Source: Pseudoneobacillus rhizosphaerae (GTDB taxonomy: Bacteria > Bacillota > Bacilli > Bacillales > Cytobacillaceae). From it: 64,000 bases of DNA. Positions 34,331 to 43,233 of this stretch are shown piece after piece (the stretch's first letter is position 1; the number at the start of each line of letters is the position of its first letter). The translations under genes were made by a program, and so were the position numbers. The DNA lies in assembly GCF_917563885.1 (NCBI RefSeq), contig NZ_CAKJTG010000020.1, forward strand, positions 1 to 64,000. Direction: 5' to 3'. Below the pieces are notes generated by a model, which was not told where the DNA came from, ran no database searches, and worked only from the letters and a program-made list of their open reading frames with translations.

Positions 34331-35355
34331 ATGCCCCTTTAGTCGGCATCATGACTTCCAAGAAAAACGAGTACTCTCTAGCTGGAAATCTTAACTTATT
34401 TATTAGCATCCAGAAAGAATTATTATTAAGAGGCGCTCGTTCATTCGTTTTTTCCTTCGAAGATGTTAAAGACGATGCTAGGATTTTAGGCTACATTTTT
34501 TCAGTTGATAAACAGGAGTGGCATCGTAAAATGATGCCACTACCAGATATTGTCTATAATCGTATTCCCTTCAGACATTCAGAACAGACAACGCAATTTC
34601 AAAAGTGTGTTCAAGTATTTAAGGATCATCATATTCCAATGTTTAATCCTGGTTTTATTGATAAATATGACTTATTTTTATTACTATCTAGCAGCAAGAA
34701 GTTAAAAAAGTATCTACCTGAAACAATACTGATTGATTCAGTAGATACCCTTGAAAAGTTTTATCTAGACCATAACGACATCTATATAAAGCCTCGAATG
34801 TTATCAAAAGGAAAAAATATCTACCGCCTTAACCGAGATTTGATTTTGGAATTGCATAATCAGAAAATTACTTTTTCTAATTTTAATGATTTTTGGAGTG
34901 AATTTGGTGAGATGTTTTGCGGAGGATTTATTGCCCAACCTACTATCCAACCTACGATTGTTGAAGGTAACCGCTTTGACTTTCGAATTCTGTCCCATTG
35001 GTCAGAGGTGGAAAAAAATTATAAAGTTACTGGCATTGGCATTCGAGCAACAAATGAGTTTAACTTGACTACCCATTTGATTAACGGCGGATTTATTATG
35101 CCATACGAAAAAATTCAGGAACCAAAACATGACCGTTTTATATCAGCGTTAGTGAAGGAAGTTGGCCGTATTTTATCAAAACAACTTGGTTTTTGGGGAG
35201 AATTTTCGATTGATGCCGGAGTGGATACAGAAGGAAATTATGTCATCTATGAAGTGAACTCCAAACCGATGAGTTTTGATGAAGAAGAGATAGAACGAAA
35301 GAGAATCATCTATCTTTGTGATTTATTTTTTCAACTAACGGGATGGGAAGACTAG
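34327..35355 (+). CDS. YheC-type ATP-grasp endospore coat-associated protein 2
   Basis: A 342-residue paralogue of the protein at 31882, joined to the previous gene by an ATGA overlap. PDIVYNRIPFRHSE and PMFNPGFIDKYDL are conserved, as are FDFRILSH and EFSIDAGVDTEGNYVIYEVNSKPMS. The phosphate-binding loop differs: IKPRMLSKGKNIYRL replaces the NGSxGxG form of the other three, so ATP binding may be altered. Last of the four-gene run, 50 bases before yheE. Confidence 0.8.
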   Translation: MNAPLVGIMTSKKNEYSLAGNLNLFISIQKELLLRGARSFVFSFEDVKDDARILGYIFSVDKQEWHRKMMPLPDIVYNRIPFRHSEQTTQFQKCVQVFKDHHIPMFNPGFIDKYDLFLLLSSSKKLKKYLPETILIDSVDTLEKFYLDHNDIYIKPRMLSKGKNIYRLNRDLILELHNQKITFSNFNDFWSEFGEMFCGGFIAQPTIQPTIVEGNRFDFRILSHWSEVEKNYKVTGIGIRATNEFNLTTHLINGGFIMPYEKIQEPKHDRFISALVKEVGRILSKQLGFWGEFSIDAGVDTEGNYVIYEVNSKPMSFDEEEIERKRIIYLCDLFFQLTGWED

Positions 35356-35404
35356 CATACCATAGTCTTCTTTTTTTATGATAAAATATGGCGGGGGGAT
35401 TAAC

Positions 35405-35617
35405 ATGATTTCACATTTCCAATTTCAATCCATTTATGAGAATCAACAATTACCAGGTTGGTCGTTTTCTTTCTATTTTCAAAAGCAAAAGTTTACAGGG
35501 ATTTATCACCCAGATGGTGCAATTGACTGGACTTCAGTTGTACCTCAAAAAGAGAATGAATCAAGCCTGAAAGGACAAATTCACGAATTAATGCTCTTTC
35601 ATGTTTATGAAAAATAA
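35405..35617 (+). CDS. yheE: YheE family small protein (DUF5342)
   Basis: A 70-residue soluble protein starting MISHFQFQSIYENQQLPGW and ending ELMLFHVYEK, matching YheE in size and place after the coat ATP-grasp genes. GGGGGGA stands seven bases before ATG 35405. The function is unknown; co-transcription with the four upstream genes is likely because no clear terminator intervenes. Confidence 0.82.
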   Translation: MISHFQFQSIYENQQLPGWSFSFYFQKQKFTGIYHPDGAIDWTSVVPQKENESSLKGQIHELMLFHVYEK

Positions 35618-35678
35618 TTATTAAGGTATGTTCTCACTCCTTTTTTCTAAAAATAGGTACAAAAAGGAGGAGATTAGT

Positions 35679-35861
35679 ATGGAAAAAAAGAATTCTAATG
35701 ACTTTAAAGAAGATACGATGTATGAAGGAAAAGATAAGGTATTTTTAGATGTCGATCGAATGATTAATGAGGGTATGTCTGGTGGTTCGGTTCATATGAG
35801 AGAGGATACAACCAATATTGAAGAAGCCCGAGACCTTGTAGAAGAAGATCCACCACGTTAA
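35679..35861 (+). CDS. Small hydrophilic protein, unknown family
   Basis: 60 residues, highly charged, without membrane segments. Recognisable blocks are KDKVFLDVDRMINEGMSGG (about 22-40) and TTNIEEARDL (about 47-56). AAAGGAGGAG provides a strong ribosome site for ATG 35679; the frame to 35628 lacks one. A terminator follows. Small acidic proteins of this type are common near spore genes, but I cannot assign it. Confidence 0.75.
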   Translation: MEKKNSNDFKEDTMYEGKDKVFLDVDRMINEGMSGGSVHMREDTTNIEEARDLVEEDPPR

Positions 35862-35871
35862 TATTAAACTC

Positions 35872-35918
35872 TATTAAGAGGACCCACTTTCGTATAGTGA
35901 GTCCTCTTTTCTTTTTTA
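35872..35918 (+). terminator. Intrinsic terminator ending the ATP-grasp/yheE unit
   Basis: AAGAGGAC and GTCCTCTT form the outer stem with an inner ACT/AGT, then TTCTTTTTT. Confidence 0.88.
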
Positions 35919-35959
35919 CTGTATAATATTTATTATTACTATAATTAATGAGGGATTTT

Positions 35960-36865
35960 ATGTTAAAAAAACTTCAAGCCCTTTACCCAAATTCGATTAT
36001 TTCCAAACAGAAGCCTGAAGATTACTTTAGTCGCTATCACTGGTTTTCTGATGATTCACAAGATTGGGTTGGAATTCCAAAAGAAGAGCTATTAGATAAC
36101 CAATTAGCGATTTTAAGTTCTCTTTTTGACTACTACCAAACCGGTAACCAATCTTATCATTCATCCGCTCTCGCTCAAAGTTGGTACTCTTTTTTATTTG
36201 AAGATAGTTCTTTTCCAGCTATTGAGAATGAAAAACAATACCGTCTCATTTACTTTCAATGGTCAAGCGGAAAGATTAGTTTCAGTGACTTTGAAGCTGC
36301 TCTGGAGGCATTTTTCGGTTCCACTATTATTATTATTTGGGAAAATGCTGTCAAGGGAATCATCATTGAACCGAAAACAAAACAACCACTTTTAGAAAAT
36401 GATTATATCGCGATGAAAGAAACGTTAAAAACAGACTTTTTTATTGAGCCATATTTTTATATTGGAAAATTTCGTTACCTGACTGAAGAATTTTTACCAT
36501 TAATTAGAATCGAACGAGCCTTATTTGAATTTGCTTGCAAGCATTTTAGAAAAGAAAAAGTTTTCCATTTTGAAATGCTAGCACCTAGACATCTAGCTAT
36601 GCATTTACCTGAAGAATTTAAAAAAATGATCCATCAAGATATCATTCCTATTTTTAACGAAGACCGCGAATTATTTCTGACGATTAAGTCCTTTCTTAAA
36701 AATAATATGCATGCTAGTAACACAGCTAAGAATCTATTTATCCATCGTAATACGCTACAATATCGACTAGATAAATTTGCTGAAAAAACAGGCATTCCTT
36801 TAAAAGATTTCTATTCTGCCATGACCGTATATTTAGCTTGTATCGTATTTGATAACGAGGTTTGA
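35960..36865 (+). CDS. yxkF: PucR/CdaR-type helix-turn-helix regulator (YxkF-like)
   Basis: A 301-residue protein whose C-terminal 70 residues form a PucR-type HTH domain: FLKNNMHASNTAKNLFIHRNTLQYRLDKFAEKTG, then FYSAMTVYLA. The first 200 residues lack a recognised sensor domain. Its direct position upstream of msmX equals yxkF-msmX in B. subtilis, so it may regulate sugar ABC transport; its target is unproven. ATG 35960 follows GAGGG; the ATG at 35948 is an alternative. Confidence 0.8.
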   Translation: MLKKLQALYPNSIISKQKPEDYFSRYHWFSDDSQDWVGIPKEELLDNQLAILSSLFDYYQTGNQSYHSSALAQSWYSFLFEDSSFPAIENEKQYRLIYFQWSSGKISFSDFEAALEAFFGSTIIIIWENAVKGIIIEPKTKQPLLENDYIAMKETLKTDFFIEPYFYIGKFRYLTEEFLPLIRIERALFEFACKHFRKEKVFHFEMLAPRHLAMHLPEEFKKMIHQDIIPIFNEDRELFLTIKSFLKNNMHASNTAKNLFIHRNTLQYRLDKFAEKTGIPLKDFYSAMTVYLACIVFDNEV

Positions 36866-36978
36866 CAAAGTGCCTAAAAAGTAGGGAAATAATTTTGTGC
36901 AATTTGTCCATTTAGATATAGGGGATAATTCGGTACACTTGGACTATGAAAACGATTTCTTTTTAGGAGGGCTTCATA

Positions 36979-38076
36979 ATGGCAGAATTAAAGTTAGATC
37001 ATATTTATAAAATTTACGATAATAAAGTAACAGCAGTTAGTGACTTTAATCTACATATTCAGGACAAGGAGTTTATTGTTTTCGTTGGTCCATCAGGCTG
37101 CGGAAAATCAACTACTCTTCGTATGGTTGCAGGTCTTGAAGAAATCTCAAAAGGTGATTTTTATATTGACGGAAAACGTGTGAACGATGTTGCTCCAAAA
37201 GATCGTGATATCGCAATGGTATTCCAAAACTATGCCTTATATCCTCATATGACTGTTCGTGACAATATGGCATTCGGATTGAAGCTTCGTAAATTCCCTA
37301 AAGATGAAATTAATCGTCGTGTTAATGAAGCTGCGAAAATCTTAGGCTTAGAACCTTATCTCGACCGTAAACCAAAAGCTCTTTCTGGTGGACAACGTCA
37401 ACGTGTTGCTTTAGGTCGTGCCATTGTTCGTGATGCAAAAGTATTCTTAATGGACGAACCATTATCAAACCTTGATGCTAAATTACGTGTACAAATGCGT
37501 GCTGAAATTGCTAAACTTCACCAACGTCTTCAAACGACAACCATTTATGTAACACATGACCAAACAGAAGCTATGACAATGGCAACTAGACTTGTTGTTA
37601 TGAAGGACGGTTTAATTCAACAAGTAGGTACACCAAAAGATGTATATGAAAAGCCAGAAAATGTTTTCGTTGGCGGCTTTATTGGTTCACCTGCTATGAA
37701 CTTCGTAAACGGTAAAGTGGAAGATGGCAGATTTATTACAGGAGATGTTACAGTTGCAATCCCTGAAGGAAAAATGAAAGTCCTACGTGAGCAAGGCTAT
37801 GTGGGAAAAGACATTATTCTAGGTGTACGTCCAGAAGATATTCATGACGAACCCGTTTTTATTGAAGCATCTCCAGGTACAAAAATTAATGCTAAGATTG
37901 ATGTATCAGAATTAACTGGTGCAGAAACCATGCTTTATACTTCTATTAATGGTCAAGACGTCGTCGCTCGTGTAGATGCTCGTTCTACTATTAAACCAGG
38001 TGATATTCTTGAGCTTGCTATTGATATGAACAAGACACATTTCTTTGATGTTCAATCTGAATTAAGAATTCGTTAA
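36979..38076 (+). CDS. msmX: Multi-sugar ABC transporter ATPase MsmX
   Basis: A 365-residue shared ATPase that energises several carbohydrate importers (in B. subtilis maltodextrin, arabinan, galactan and others). Walker A is GPSGCGKST (about 37-45), Q-loop VFQNYALYPHMTV, signature LSGGQRQRVALGRA (about 135-148), Walker B VFLMDEPLSNLDA and His switch THDQTEAM. The C-terminal TOBE regulatory region runs from about 235 to the end. TTAGGAGGG is the ribosome site. No permease genes are adjacent, as expected for a stand-alone shared ATPase. Confidence 0.95.
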   Translation: MAELKLDHIYKIYDNKVTAVSDFNLHIQDKEFIVFVGPSGCGKSTTLRMVAGLEEISKGDFYIDGKRVNDVAPKDRDIAMVFQNYALYPHMTVRDNMAFGLKLRKFPKDEINRRVNEAAKILGLEPYLDRKPKALSGGQRQRVALGRAIVRDAKVFLMDEPLSNLDAKLRVQMRAEIAKLHQRLQTTTIYVTHDQTEAMTMATRLVVMKDGLIQQVGTPKDVYEKPENVFVGGFIGSPAMNFVNGKVEDGRFITGDVTVAIPEGKMKVLREQGYVGKDIILGVRPEDIHDEPVFIEASPGTKINAKIDVSELTGAETMLYTSINGQDVVARVDARSTIKPGDILELAIDMNKTHFFDVQSELRIR

Positions 38077-38085
38077 TTTTATTTA

Positions 38086-38122
38086 ACCAGCCAAATACTA
38101 GGTATTTGGCTGGTTTTTTCGT
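38086..38122 (+). terminator. Intrinsic terminator after msmX
   Basis: ACCAGCCAAATAC pairs with GTATTTGGCTGGT over a short loop, followed by TTTTTCG. Confidence 0.93.
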
Positions 38123-38361
38123 TATTCATTAATAAAAATGATTTTGTCCTTTGCACATTTAGGACAGGTAAATAAATGTGGACATTTATGATTAGAGTAA
38201 CTATTTGGATAACCGTCTTGCAATTTTAATTGGTCAATCTCCATATATGCACTATAATCATCGTAATAATCCATTTCTCTTCCGCTATCCACCATCTGAC
38301 TTCCACACTGGCACGTAGGATGAATTTCTTGAAATCCATTACATAGAGGACAAATGCTCAT
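38122..38361 (-). CDS. Small zinc-ribbon-like protein
   Basis: A 79-residue protein with CPLC near the start (4-7), CQCG at about 19-22 and CPHLFTCPKC near the end, enough for two zinc sites. No membrane segment. ATG 38361 follows AAGGGGATG with good spacing; ATG 38370 lies within that site. It converges on msmX. Function unknown; it may be a sporulation protein because of the neighbouring SASP gene, but that is only positional. Confidence 0.75.
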   Translation of the reverse strand: MSICPLCNGFQEIHPTCQCGSQMVDSGREMDYYDDYSAYMEIDQLKLQDGYPNSYSNHKCPHLFTCPKCAKDKIIFINE

Positions 38362-38370
38362 TTTACACAT

Positions 38371-38683
38371 CCCCTTCTTCCTTCATTTGTTGTTTTAGGA
38401 TATGTATTTTACTTAGTCCCCATAACGGAAGAAATTACCTATTAATTATTACGAATATAGTCCAAAAAAATTAGCATAATAGATATTACAAAGCAACACA
38501 CACACAGCAATCACCAACAAGGAGAAATAGATAGCACTAAGAAAGCATCTCTAAGTTATACTTTCACATTGCTCAAGAATCCATTCAACATGATAATGTG
38601 GGTTAAGCCTGGTGGCAATGGTATACACCATAGTGGTTCAATTCCACATTCACCCAAAAAAACATCAAGAGGAGTGTTAGATT
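38371..38683. other. Intergenic region upstream of the SASP gene
   Basis: A divergent promoter region of 313 bases. It contains a CA-rich stretch (ACACACACACAGC near 38495) and an imperfect ACTAT/ATAGT dyad near 38630, but no protein-coding frame with a ribosome site. A forespore SigG promoter is expected for the SASP gene; I could not place its boxes with confidence. Confidence 0.4.
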
Positions 38684-38887
38684 ATGGCAAGTAACAACAA
38701 CTCAAATCAACTTTTAGTTCCAGGTGTACAACAAGCTCTAGACCAAATGAAGTATGAAATTGCAAATGAGTTCGGAGTTAATCTTGGCGCAGACACAACT
38801 TCTCGTGCTAACGGTTCTGTAGGTGGAGAAATCACTAAGCGTTTAGTTCAAATGGCTGAGCAACAATTAGGCGGTTTCCAAAGATAA
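38684..38887 (+). CDS. Alpha/beta-type small acid-soluble spore protein
   Basis: A 67-residue SASP that coats and protects DNA in dormant spores and is cleaved by GPR at germination. Hallmarks are [23 protein letters not shown], with the protease-recognition region around EIANEFGV (about 26-33), and the second conserved block [29 protein letters not shown] precedes the ATG. Which ssp paralogue it is cannot be told from sequence alone. The gene directly establishes the organism as an endospore former. Confidence 0.96.
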   Translation: MASNNNSNQLLVPGVQQALDQMKYEIANEFGVNLGADTTSRANGSVGGEITKRLVQMAEQQLGGFQR

Positions 38888-38904
38888 TAATATAAAAAAC
38901 TGAA

Positions 38905-38945
38905 TAAAATGGCTTAAGCCCCCTTTTATAAGGGGGCTTTCCAAT
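38905..38945 (+). terminator. Intrinsic terminator after the SASP gene
   Basis: AGCCCCCTT pairs with AAGGGGGCT over a TTAT loop, followed by TTCC. Confidence 0.85.
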
Positions 38946-39025
38946 TTTATAAAGCGGAAGCGCTTTGATCAAGGAAAAAAGGGTTTTATTTTTTCCATCA
39001 AGGGGCTAGGCGCTGTAGTTGGATT
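38946..39025. repeat. Short Bacillaceae-type dispersed repeat (hairpin form)
   Basis: AAAGCGGAAGCGCTTTGATC at the left and GGGGCTAGGCGCTGTAGTTG at the right enclose a hairpin (TTGATCAAGGAAAAAAG region against TTTTTTCCATCAAGG). The right edge resembles the reverse of the left edge of the element at 19273-19426 (CTAGACGCTGGGC). Probably a reduced family member; no gene. Confidence 0.5.
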
Positions 39026-39040
39026 AAGGTATCCATTTTG

Positions 39041-39124
39041 TTACGCTTTAATGATTGTATAACCGATAAAATATGTTAGTATCAAGATACTTGCAATGAC
39101 TAATGTTACAGAAAGTTCTTCCAT
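39041..39124 (-). CDS. 27-residue single-helix membrane micro-protein
   Basis: Reads MEELSVTLVIASILILTYFI and continues GYTIIKA. It has a short acidic N-terminus, one membrane helix and a basic end. The start follows GGGGTGG by six bases, a strong ribosome site. The downstream bases include the dispersed repeat at 38946, which may act as a terminator. Too short for automatic gene callers. Not recognised, but composition and ribosome site argue for a real gene. Confidence 0.65.
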   Translation of the reverse strand: MEELSVTLVIASILILTYFIGYTIIKA

Positions 39125-39249
39125 TTCATCCACCCCATATTAATATTTTTCCATTAACAATTCAGGATAAACTTAACATAAATTGGTTTGATGAAATGTG
39201 ATATTTATTTCAGTTTAGTGACTTAAATGTGAATCTTTTATGAACTTTT

Positions 39250-41265
39250 TTACCCTGCTAATGGAGCACCACCTAGCTGAAGCTGATACATTTGATAGTA
39301 CTTCCCTTTCTTCTCCATTAATTCATCATGGTTTCCTTGTTCAACAATTTTCCCTCTATCTAACACAAGGATTTGGTCAGCATGACGAATCGTCGATAAT
39401 CGATGGGCAATAATGAAAGTAGTTCTACCTTTTTTCAAAACATCCATTGCCTCTTGAATTAAGCTCTCTGTCTCGGTATCGATACTAGAGGTCGCTTCAT
39501 CTAGAATTAAGATTGCAGGGTTAAACGCTAGTGCTCTCGCAAATGATATTAGCTGACGCTGCCCACTGGATAACGTACTTCCTTTTTCAATAACAGGTTC
39601 ATCAAACCCTTTTTCTAAATGTTTGAAAACCTTATCTGCTCCTACGTCCTTTAACGCTTTTTCTACCTGTTCCCTTGTAATAGAAGGGTCATCTAAGCTT
39701 ACATTAGATGCAATGGTTCCTGTAAATAGAAATGGATCCTGTAGGACAATTCCCATATGCCTGCGAAGTGTTTGTCTAGACATTTCGGTAATATCCATTC
39801 CGTCTATAACAATTTTCCCCTTTTGGCTATCATAGAAACGGAAGAGTAAATTCATAATCGAACTTTTTCCTGAGCCTGTATGACCAACAAGGGCAACCGT
39901 CTCACCATGTTTCGTTTCAAAATCAATATCCTTCAACACATATTCCCCTTCTTTGTATCCGAAGGAAACGTGATCGAATTTCACATTACCCTTGTATCGA
40001 GGAATTTCTTTCTCACTCACATCAATACCTGGTTCATCTAACAATTGGAAAACACGCTCACCTGCTACTAATGCCTGCTCCAAATTCGCTAATTGATTAA
40101 CAATACCTTGGACTGGTTGGAAGATACGATTAATGTAATCCACAATTGCATAAAGCATACCAAGAGATATGACTGAGGTAGGCGTTAAAGCCTGTGCTCC
40201 AAAGTACCAGATAAAGGCTACGAAAACGATATTTCTTAGAACATTTACTAAATTATGTGAGGTTAAAGAATTTAACCGTAGTAATTTATTTTGATACGTA
40301 AAATGCTCCTGATTTAGGTTTGCAAATTCATGCTCTGTTCTTTTTTCCCTTTTAAAAGCTTGAATAATAGTCATACCTTGAATGGATTCATTTACCATTG
40401 CATTGATATCACTAATTTTAGAACGAATGACATGATTGTATTTAGATGCGAATTTCCGATAAACAAGCATCCAAATAACTAAAATTGGTATCAATAATAA
40501 ACAAATCATCGCTATTCTTGCATTTAAAATAAATAAAGCAATGTAGATTCCTGATAAGTAAATGGCACTTGTAAAAAAGGTTGATAATACCGTTACATAT
40601 AACTCACGAATAGCTTCTGTGTCGTTTGTTACCCTCGCTACCACCTTCCCTGCTGGCAAATTATCAAAATACTGGATGGGTAAGCGTTGAATTTGGCCAA
40701 AAACATCCTCACGCATTTTTTGAATGATTCGATTAGCTGACTTTTGAAGGAGATACTTTTGCCAAAACTGGAAAAAGGCAGCAACGACTAATAACCCAAA
40801 ATAAAGGCTTAACAGCGTGATGATTTTTGAAATCTCAGGTTTAGTAAAAGCTAATAATGTTTCTCCAGTTAAAACGTCTACATTATAATCTGCACGTCCT
40901 TCTTTTCCTTCAATGACTAGGGTAGTCCCTTCAAGCTTACGTTTTCCATCAAAATCGATTGATCCTTCTAAAAAAACAAACTTACGCCCTACCTGTAAAA
41001 TCTGAGCCTCTTTGCCTTTCGGCTCGTTTTGTTCGAAATATTTTTCACGCTTATAATAATGACTGTCGTATGCTACTGACATTTTATCTTTCTTTGTTTC
41101 AAACCATTTAGACTCAATTCCTAAAATATGTTCATCAATCATTCGTTTTGCCACAAATGGTCCAGTCAAATCAGCAGCAACTGCCACCGTTAACATTAAT
41201 AAAGCAGCGATAATAATTTTTTTATACATTAACGCATATTGAAATAATCTTTTCCCTTTATTCAT
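39250..41265 (-). CDS. bmrD: Heterodimeric multidrug ABC exporter subunit BmrD
   Basis: A 671-residue half-transporter. TM1 (about 16-34) is followed by an unusually long extracytoplasmic insertion (about 45-145), characteristic of BmrD. The remaining membrane helices run to about 330. The nucleotide domain has Walker A GHTGSGKSS (about 462-470), a degenerate signature LSSGQRQLISFARAL, intact Walker B ILILDEATSSID with catalytic Glu, and IAHRLSTI. It pairs with BmrC, and its ATG overlaps the bmrC stop (ATGA). B. subtilis YheH/BmrD has 673 residues. Confidence 0.92.
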   Translation of the reverse strand: MNKGKRLFQYALMYKKIIIAALLMLTVAVAADLTGPFVAKRMIDEHILGIESKWFETKKDKMSVAYDSHYYKREKYFEQNEPKGKEAQILQVGRKFVFLEGSIDFDGKRKLEGTTLVIEGKEGRADYNVDVLTGETLLAFTKPEISKIITLLSLYFGLLVVAAFFQFWQKYLLQKSANRIIQKMREDVFGQIQRLPIQYFDNLPAGKVVARVTNDTEAIRELYVTVLSTFFTSAIYLSGIYIALFILNARIAMICLLLIPILVIWMLVYRKFASKYNHVIRSKISDINAMVNESIQGMTIIQAFKREKRTEHEFANLNQEHFTYQNKLLRLNSLTSHNLVNVLRNIVFVAFIWYFGAQALTPTSVISLGMLYAIVDYINRIFQPVQGIVNQLANLEQALVAGERVFQLLDEPGIDVSEKEIPRYKGNVKFDHVSFGYKEGEYVLKDIDFETKHGETVALVGHTGSGKSSIMNLLFRFYDSQKGKIVIDGMDITEMSRQTLRRHMGIVLQDPFLFTGTIASNVSLDDPSITREQVEKALKDVGADKVFKHLEKGFDEPVIEKGSTLSSGQRQLISFARALAFNPAILILDEATSSIDTETESLIQEAMDVLKKGRTTFIIAHRLSTIRHADQILVLDRGKIVEQGNHDELMEKKGKYYQMYQLQLGGAPLAG

Positions 41266-43022
41266 GAGGATATCACCTCTTCCTCTGCCTCACTTACAGC
41301 TTGTTGGTGGATGAACTGACTAAAGTACCAGCCACCCAATTCCATTAATTGCTCATGAGTACCCGCTTCGACCATTCTTCCTTCATCCAGAACAATAATT
41401 TGATCGGCATGTTGTACTCCAGACAAACGATGTGTCGTTATGATAGTGGTTTTTCCACTTCGTTCAGTTCGAATATTATCGATAATTCTCTTTTCTGTTT
41501 TCGCATCGACTGCAGATAAAGAATCATCTAAAATCAAAATTTCTGGATTTTTTATTAACGCCCGAGCAATCGATATCCGTTGCTTTTGTCCTCCAGAAAG
41601 AGCTACACCTTTTTCACCAACTAATGTTTCCAGACGGTCTGGTAGCATTTCTAAATCCTTCCTAAAAGAGGCTAAATCAATCGCTTTTTCAAGATCCGCA
41701 TCAGTTGCCCCATCTTGACCAAATAAAATATTCTCTCTTACCGTCCTCGAAAAAAGGAAGTTATCTTGTGGAACATATCCTAGCCATCCTCTTACTTGAT
41801 CTAACGGTTGGTTCTCAATGGGTACTCCAGCTATCGAAATATCTCCTGCACCTGTAGGATATTCTCTTAAAAGCTGCTTAATAAACGTTGTTTTTCCACT
41901 TCCTGTTTTTCCAACAATACCAAGCGTTTTTCCTTGTAATAGTTCTACTTGAATATTCTGAAGGTTATCCTGCTTCGACGAAGGATAACGGAACGTTACG
42001 TCTTGGTAAAGAATTTGATCAGGATTATCAACCGCGATAGGTTCTGTAGGGTTAGCGACATCAAGCTCATACGATAATGTTTCATCCAAACGATCCAATG
42101 AGGCATTCCCACGCTGCATAATATTGATTAACTCGCCAATGGCAAACATTGGCCAAATGAGCATCCCTAAGTAAACATTAAAGGAAACGAGTTCTCCAAG
42201 TGTAATGACTTGATTGAAGACAAGTTTAGCCCCATACCCTAATCCAATAACATAGCTTAAACCAACAATGATTTTGATGGTCGGATCAAATAACGAATCA
42301 ATTTTGGCGACATTTAAATTTTTCTGAAAAACATCTTCTGTCATCTGATGAAACCGTTCTTGGTCTGCTCTTTCTTGAACATAGGCACGGACAACACGAA
42401 CCCCTGCAACTGATTCTAACACTCGGTCATTTAACTTACCAAAGGCGTCCTGTGATTCCATGTAGCGGGCGTGAATTTTCTTCCCATAAATCTGAATGAT
42501 AATCGCCATTAATGGTAACGGAATAATAGCGGCTAGCGTAAGCTTCCAGCTAATCAGAAACCCCATTGTAAAAAGGATCGTTAACATCCACACACTGGAA
42601 TCCATTAAGGTTAAAACACCAAATCCTGCTGTAACAGATATGGACTTTAAATCATTCGTTGCACGCGCCATCAAATCCCCAGTTCGATTTTTCTCAAAAA
42701 AGGTCGGGGTCATTTGAAGGATGTGGCGCATAAATCTTGATCGAAGCTTTCTTTCCACAAGGAAAGCTCCACCGAAAAGCTTATACATCCAGACATACGT
42801 AATCCCATATACAGCAACTGTTATTAGTACAAAAAGGCCAATATATTGAAAAAGTATTTCCGAAGTCATTGTCCCTAAATGAATATGATCAATGGACATT
42901 CCAATCAGCTTAGTAGGGATAACCTCAATAATACCAACAATCGTTAGCAATATAAGTGCAACCGTATATCGCTTCCAATTTTCTTTAAAAAACCATCTTA
43001 ACTTCCAAAATACAGAAAACAT
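41262..43022 (-). CDS. bmrC: Heterodimeric multidrug ABC exporter subunit BmrC
   Basis: A 586-residue half-transporter. Six membrane helices (about 17-300) precede a nucleotide domain with Walker A GKTGSGKTT (about 369-377), canonical signature LSGGQKQRISIARAL and Walker B ILILDDSLSAVD. In Walker B the catalytic Glu is Asp, so the consensus ATP site must combine this signature with BmrD's Walker B. This asymmetry is known for BmrCD. It exports drugs such as ethidium, Hoechst 33342 and doxorubicin in B. subtilis. GAGAGGAGTG precedes the ATG. Expression should be governed by the leader at 43053-43345. Confidence 0.92.
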   Translation of the reverse strand: MFSVFWKLRWFFKENWKRYTVALILLTIVGIIEVIPTKLIGMSIDHIHLGTMTSEILFQYIGLFVLITVAVYGITYVWMYKLFGGAFLVERKLRSRFMRHILQMTPTFFEKNRTGDLMARATNDLKSISVTAGFGVLTLMDSSVWMLTILFTMGFLISWKLTLAAIIPLPLMAIIIQIYGKKIHARYMESQDAFGKLNDRVLESVAGVRVVRAYVQERADQERFHQMTEDVFQKNLNVAKIDSLFDPTIKIIVGLSYVIGLGYGAKLVFNQVITLGELVSFNVYLGMLIWPMFAIGELINIMQRGNASLDRLDETLSYELDVANPTEPIAVDNPDQILYQDVTFRYPSSKQDNLQNIQVELLQGKTLGIVGKTGSGKTTFIKQLLREYPTGAGDISIAGVPIENQPLDQVRGWLGYVPQDNFLFSRTVRENILFGQDGATDADLEKAIDLASFRKDLEMLPDRLETLVGEKGVALSGGQKQRISIARALIKNPEILILDDSLSAVDAKTEKRIIDNIRTERSGKTTIITTHRLSGVQHADQIIVLDEGRMVEAGTHEQLMELGGWYFSQFIHQQAVSEAEEEVISS

Positions 43023-43052
43023 ATTTATTCACTCCTCTCGAATAAAAAACAA

Positions 43053-43112
43053 CTAACCACTTTCTAGATTTCCAGAGCCACTAATTAATAGAACATTTGT
43101 CATTTTTTCCAT
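43053..43112 (-). CDS. Second micro-ORF in the bmrCD leader
   Basis: Encodes 19 residues (MEKMTNVLLISGSGNLESG) after AAAGGAGAG, the best ribosome site in the leader. It lies between the second terminator and bmrC and stops 31 bases before the bmrC ATG. It could couple ribosome loading to bmrC or act as a second sensor peptide. No homology recognised. Confidence 0.55.
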   Translation of the reverse strand: MEKMTNVLLISGSGNLESG

Positions 43113-43136
43113 TTTAATCTCTCCTTTTTAAAAAAT

Positions 43137-43176
43137 AAAAAGAGACATACCGCTAGTATGCGATACGTCTCTTGGA
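43137..43176 (-). terminator. Second terminator (attenuator 2) in the bmrCD leader
   Basis: On the minus strand AGAGACGTATCGC pairs with GCGGTATGTCTCT over ATACTA, then TTTTATTTTTT. It lies upstream of bmrC, so it must be bypassed for expression. Confidence 0.8.
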
Positions 43177-43193
43177 TTCCAAAAAAAGACATA

Positions 43194-43233
43194 AAAAGGC
43201 ACACGTCACGAATATACGTAACCTGTGCCTTTG
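43194..43233 (-). terminator. First terminator (attenuator 1) in the bmrCD leader
   Basis: Minus-strand stem AAAGGCACAGGTTACG (43217-43232) against CGTGACGTGTGCCTTT (43195-43210). There are fifteen pairs with one mismatch, then TTTATGTCTTTTTTT. Its 5' arm can alternatively pair with the leader ORF. Confidence 0.82.
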
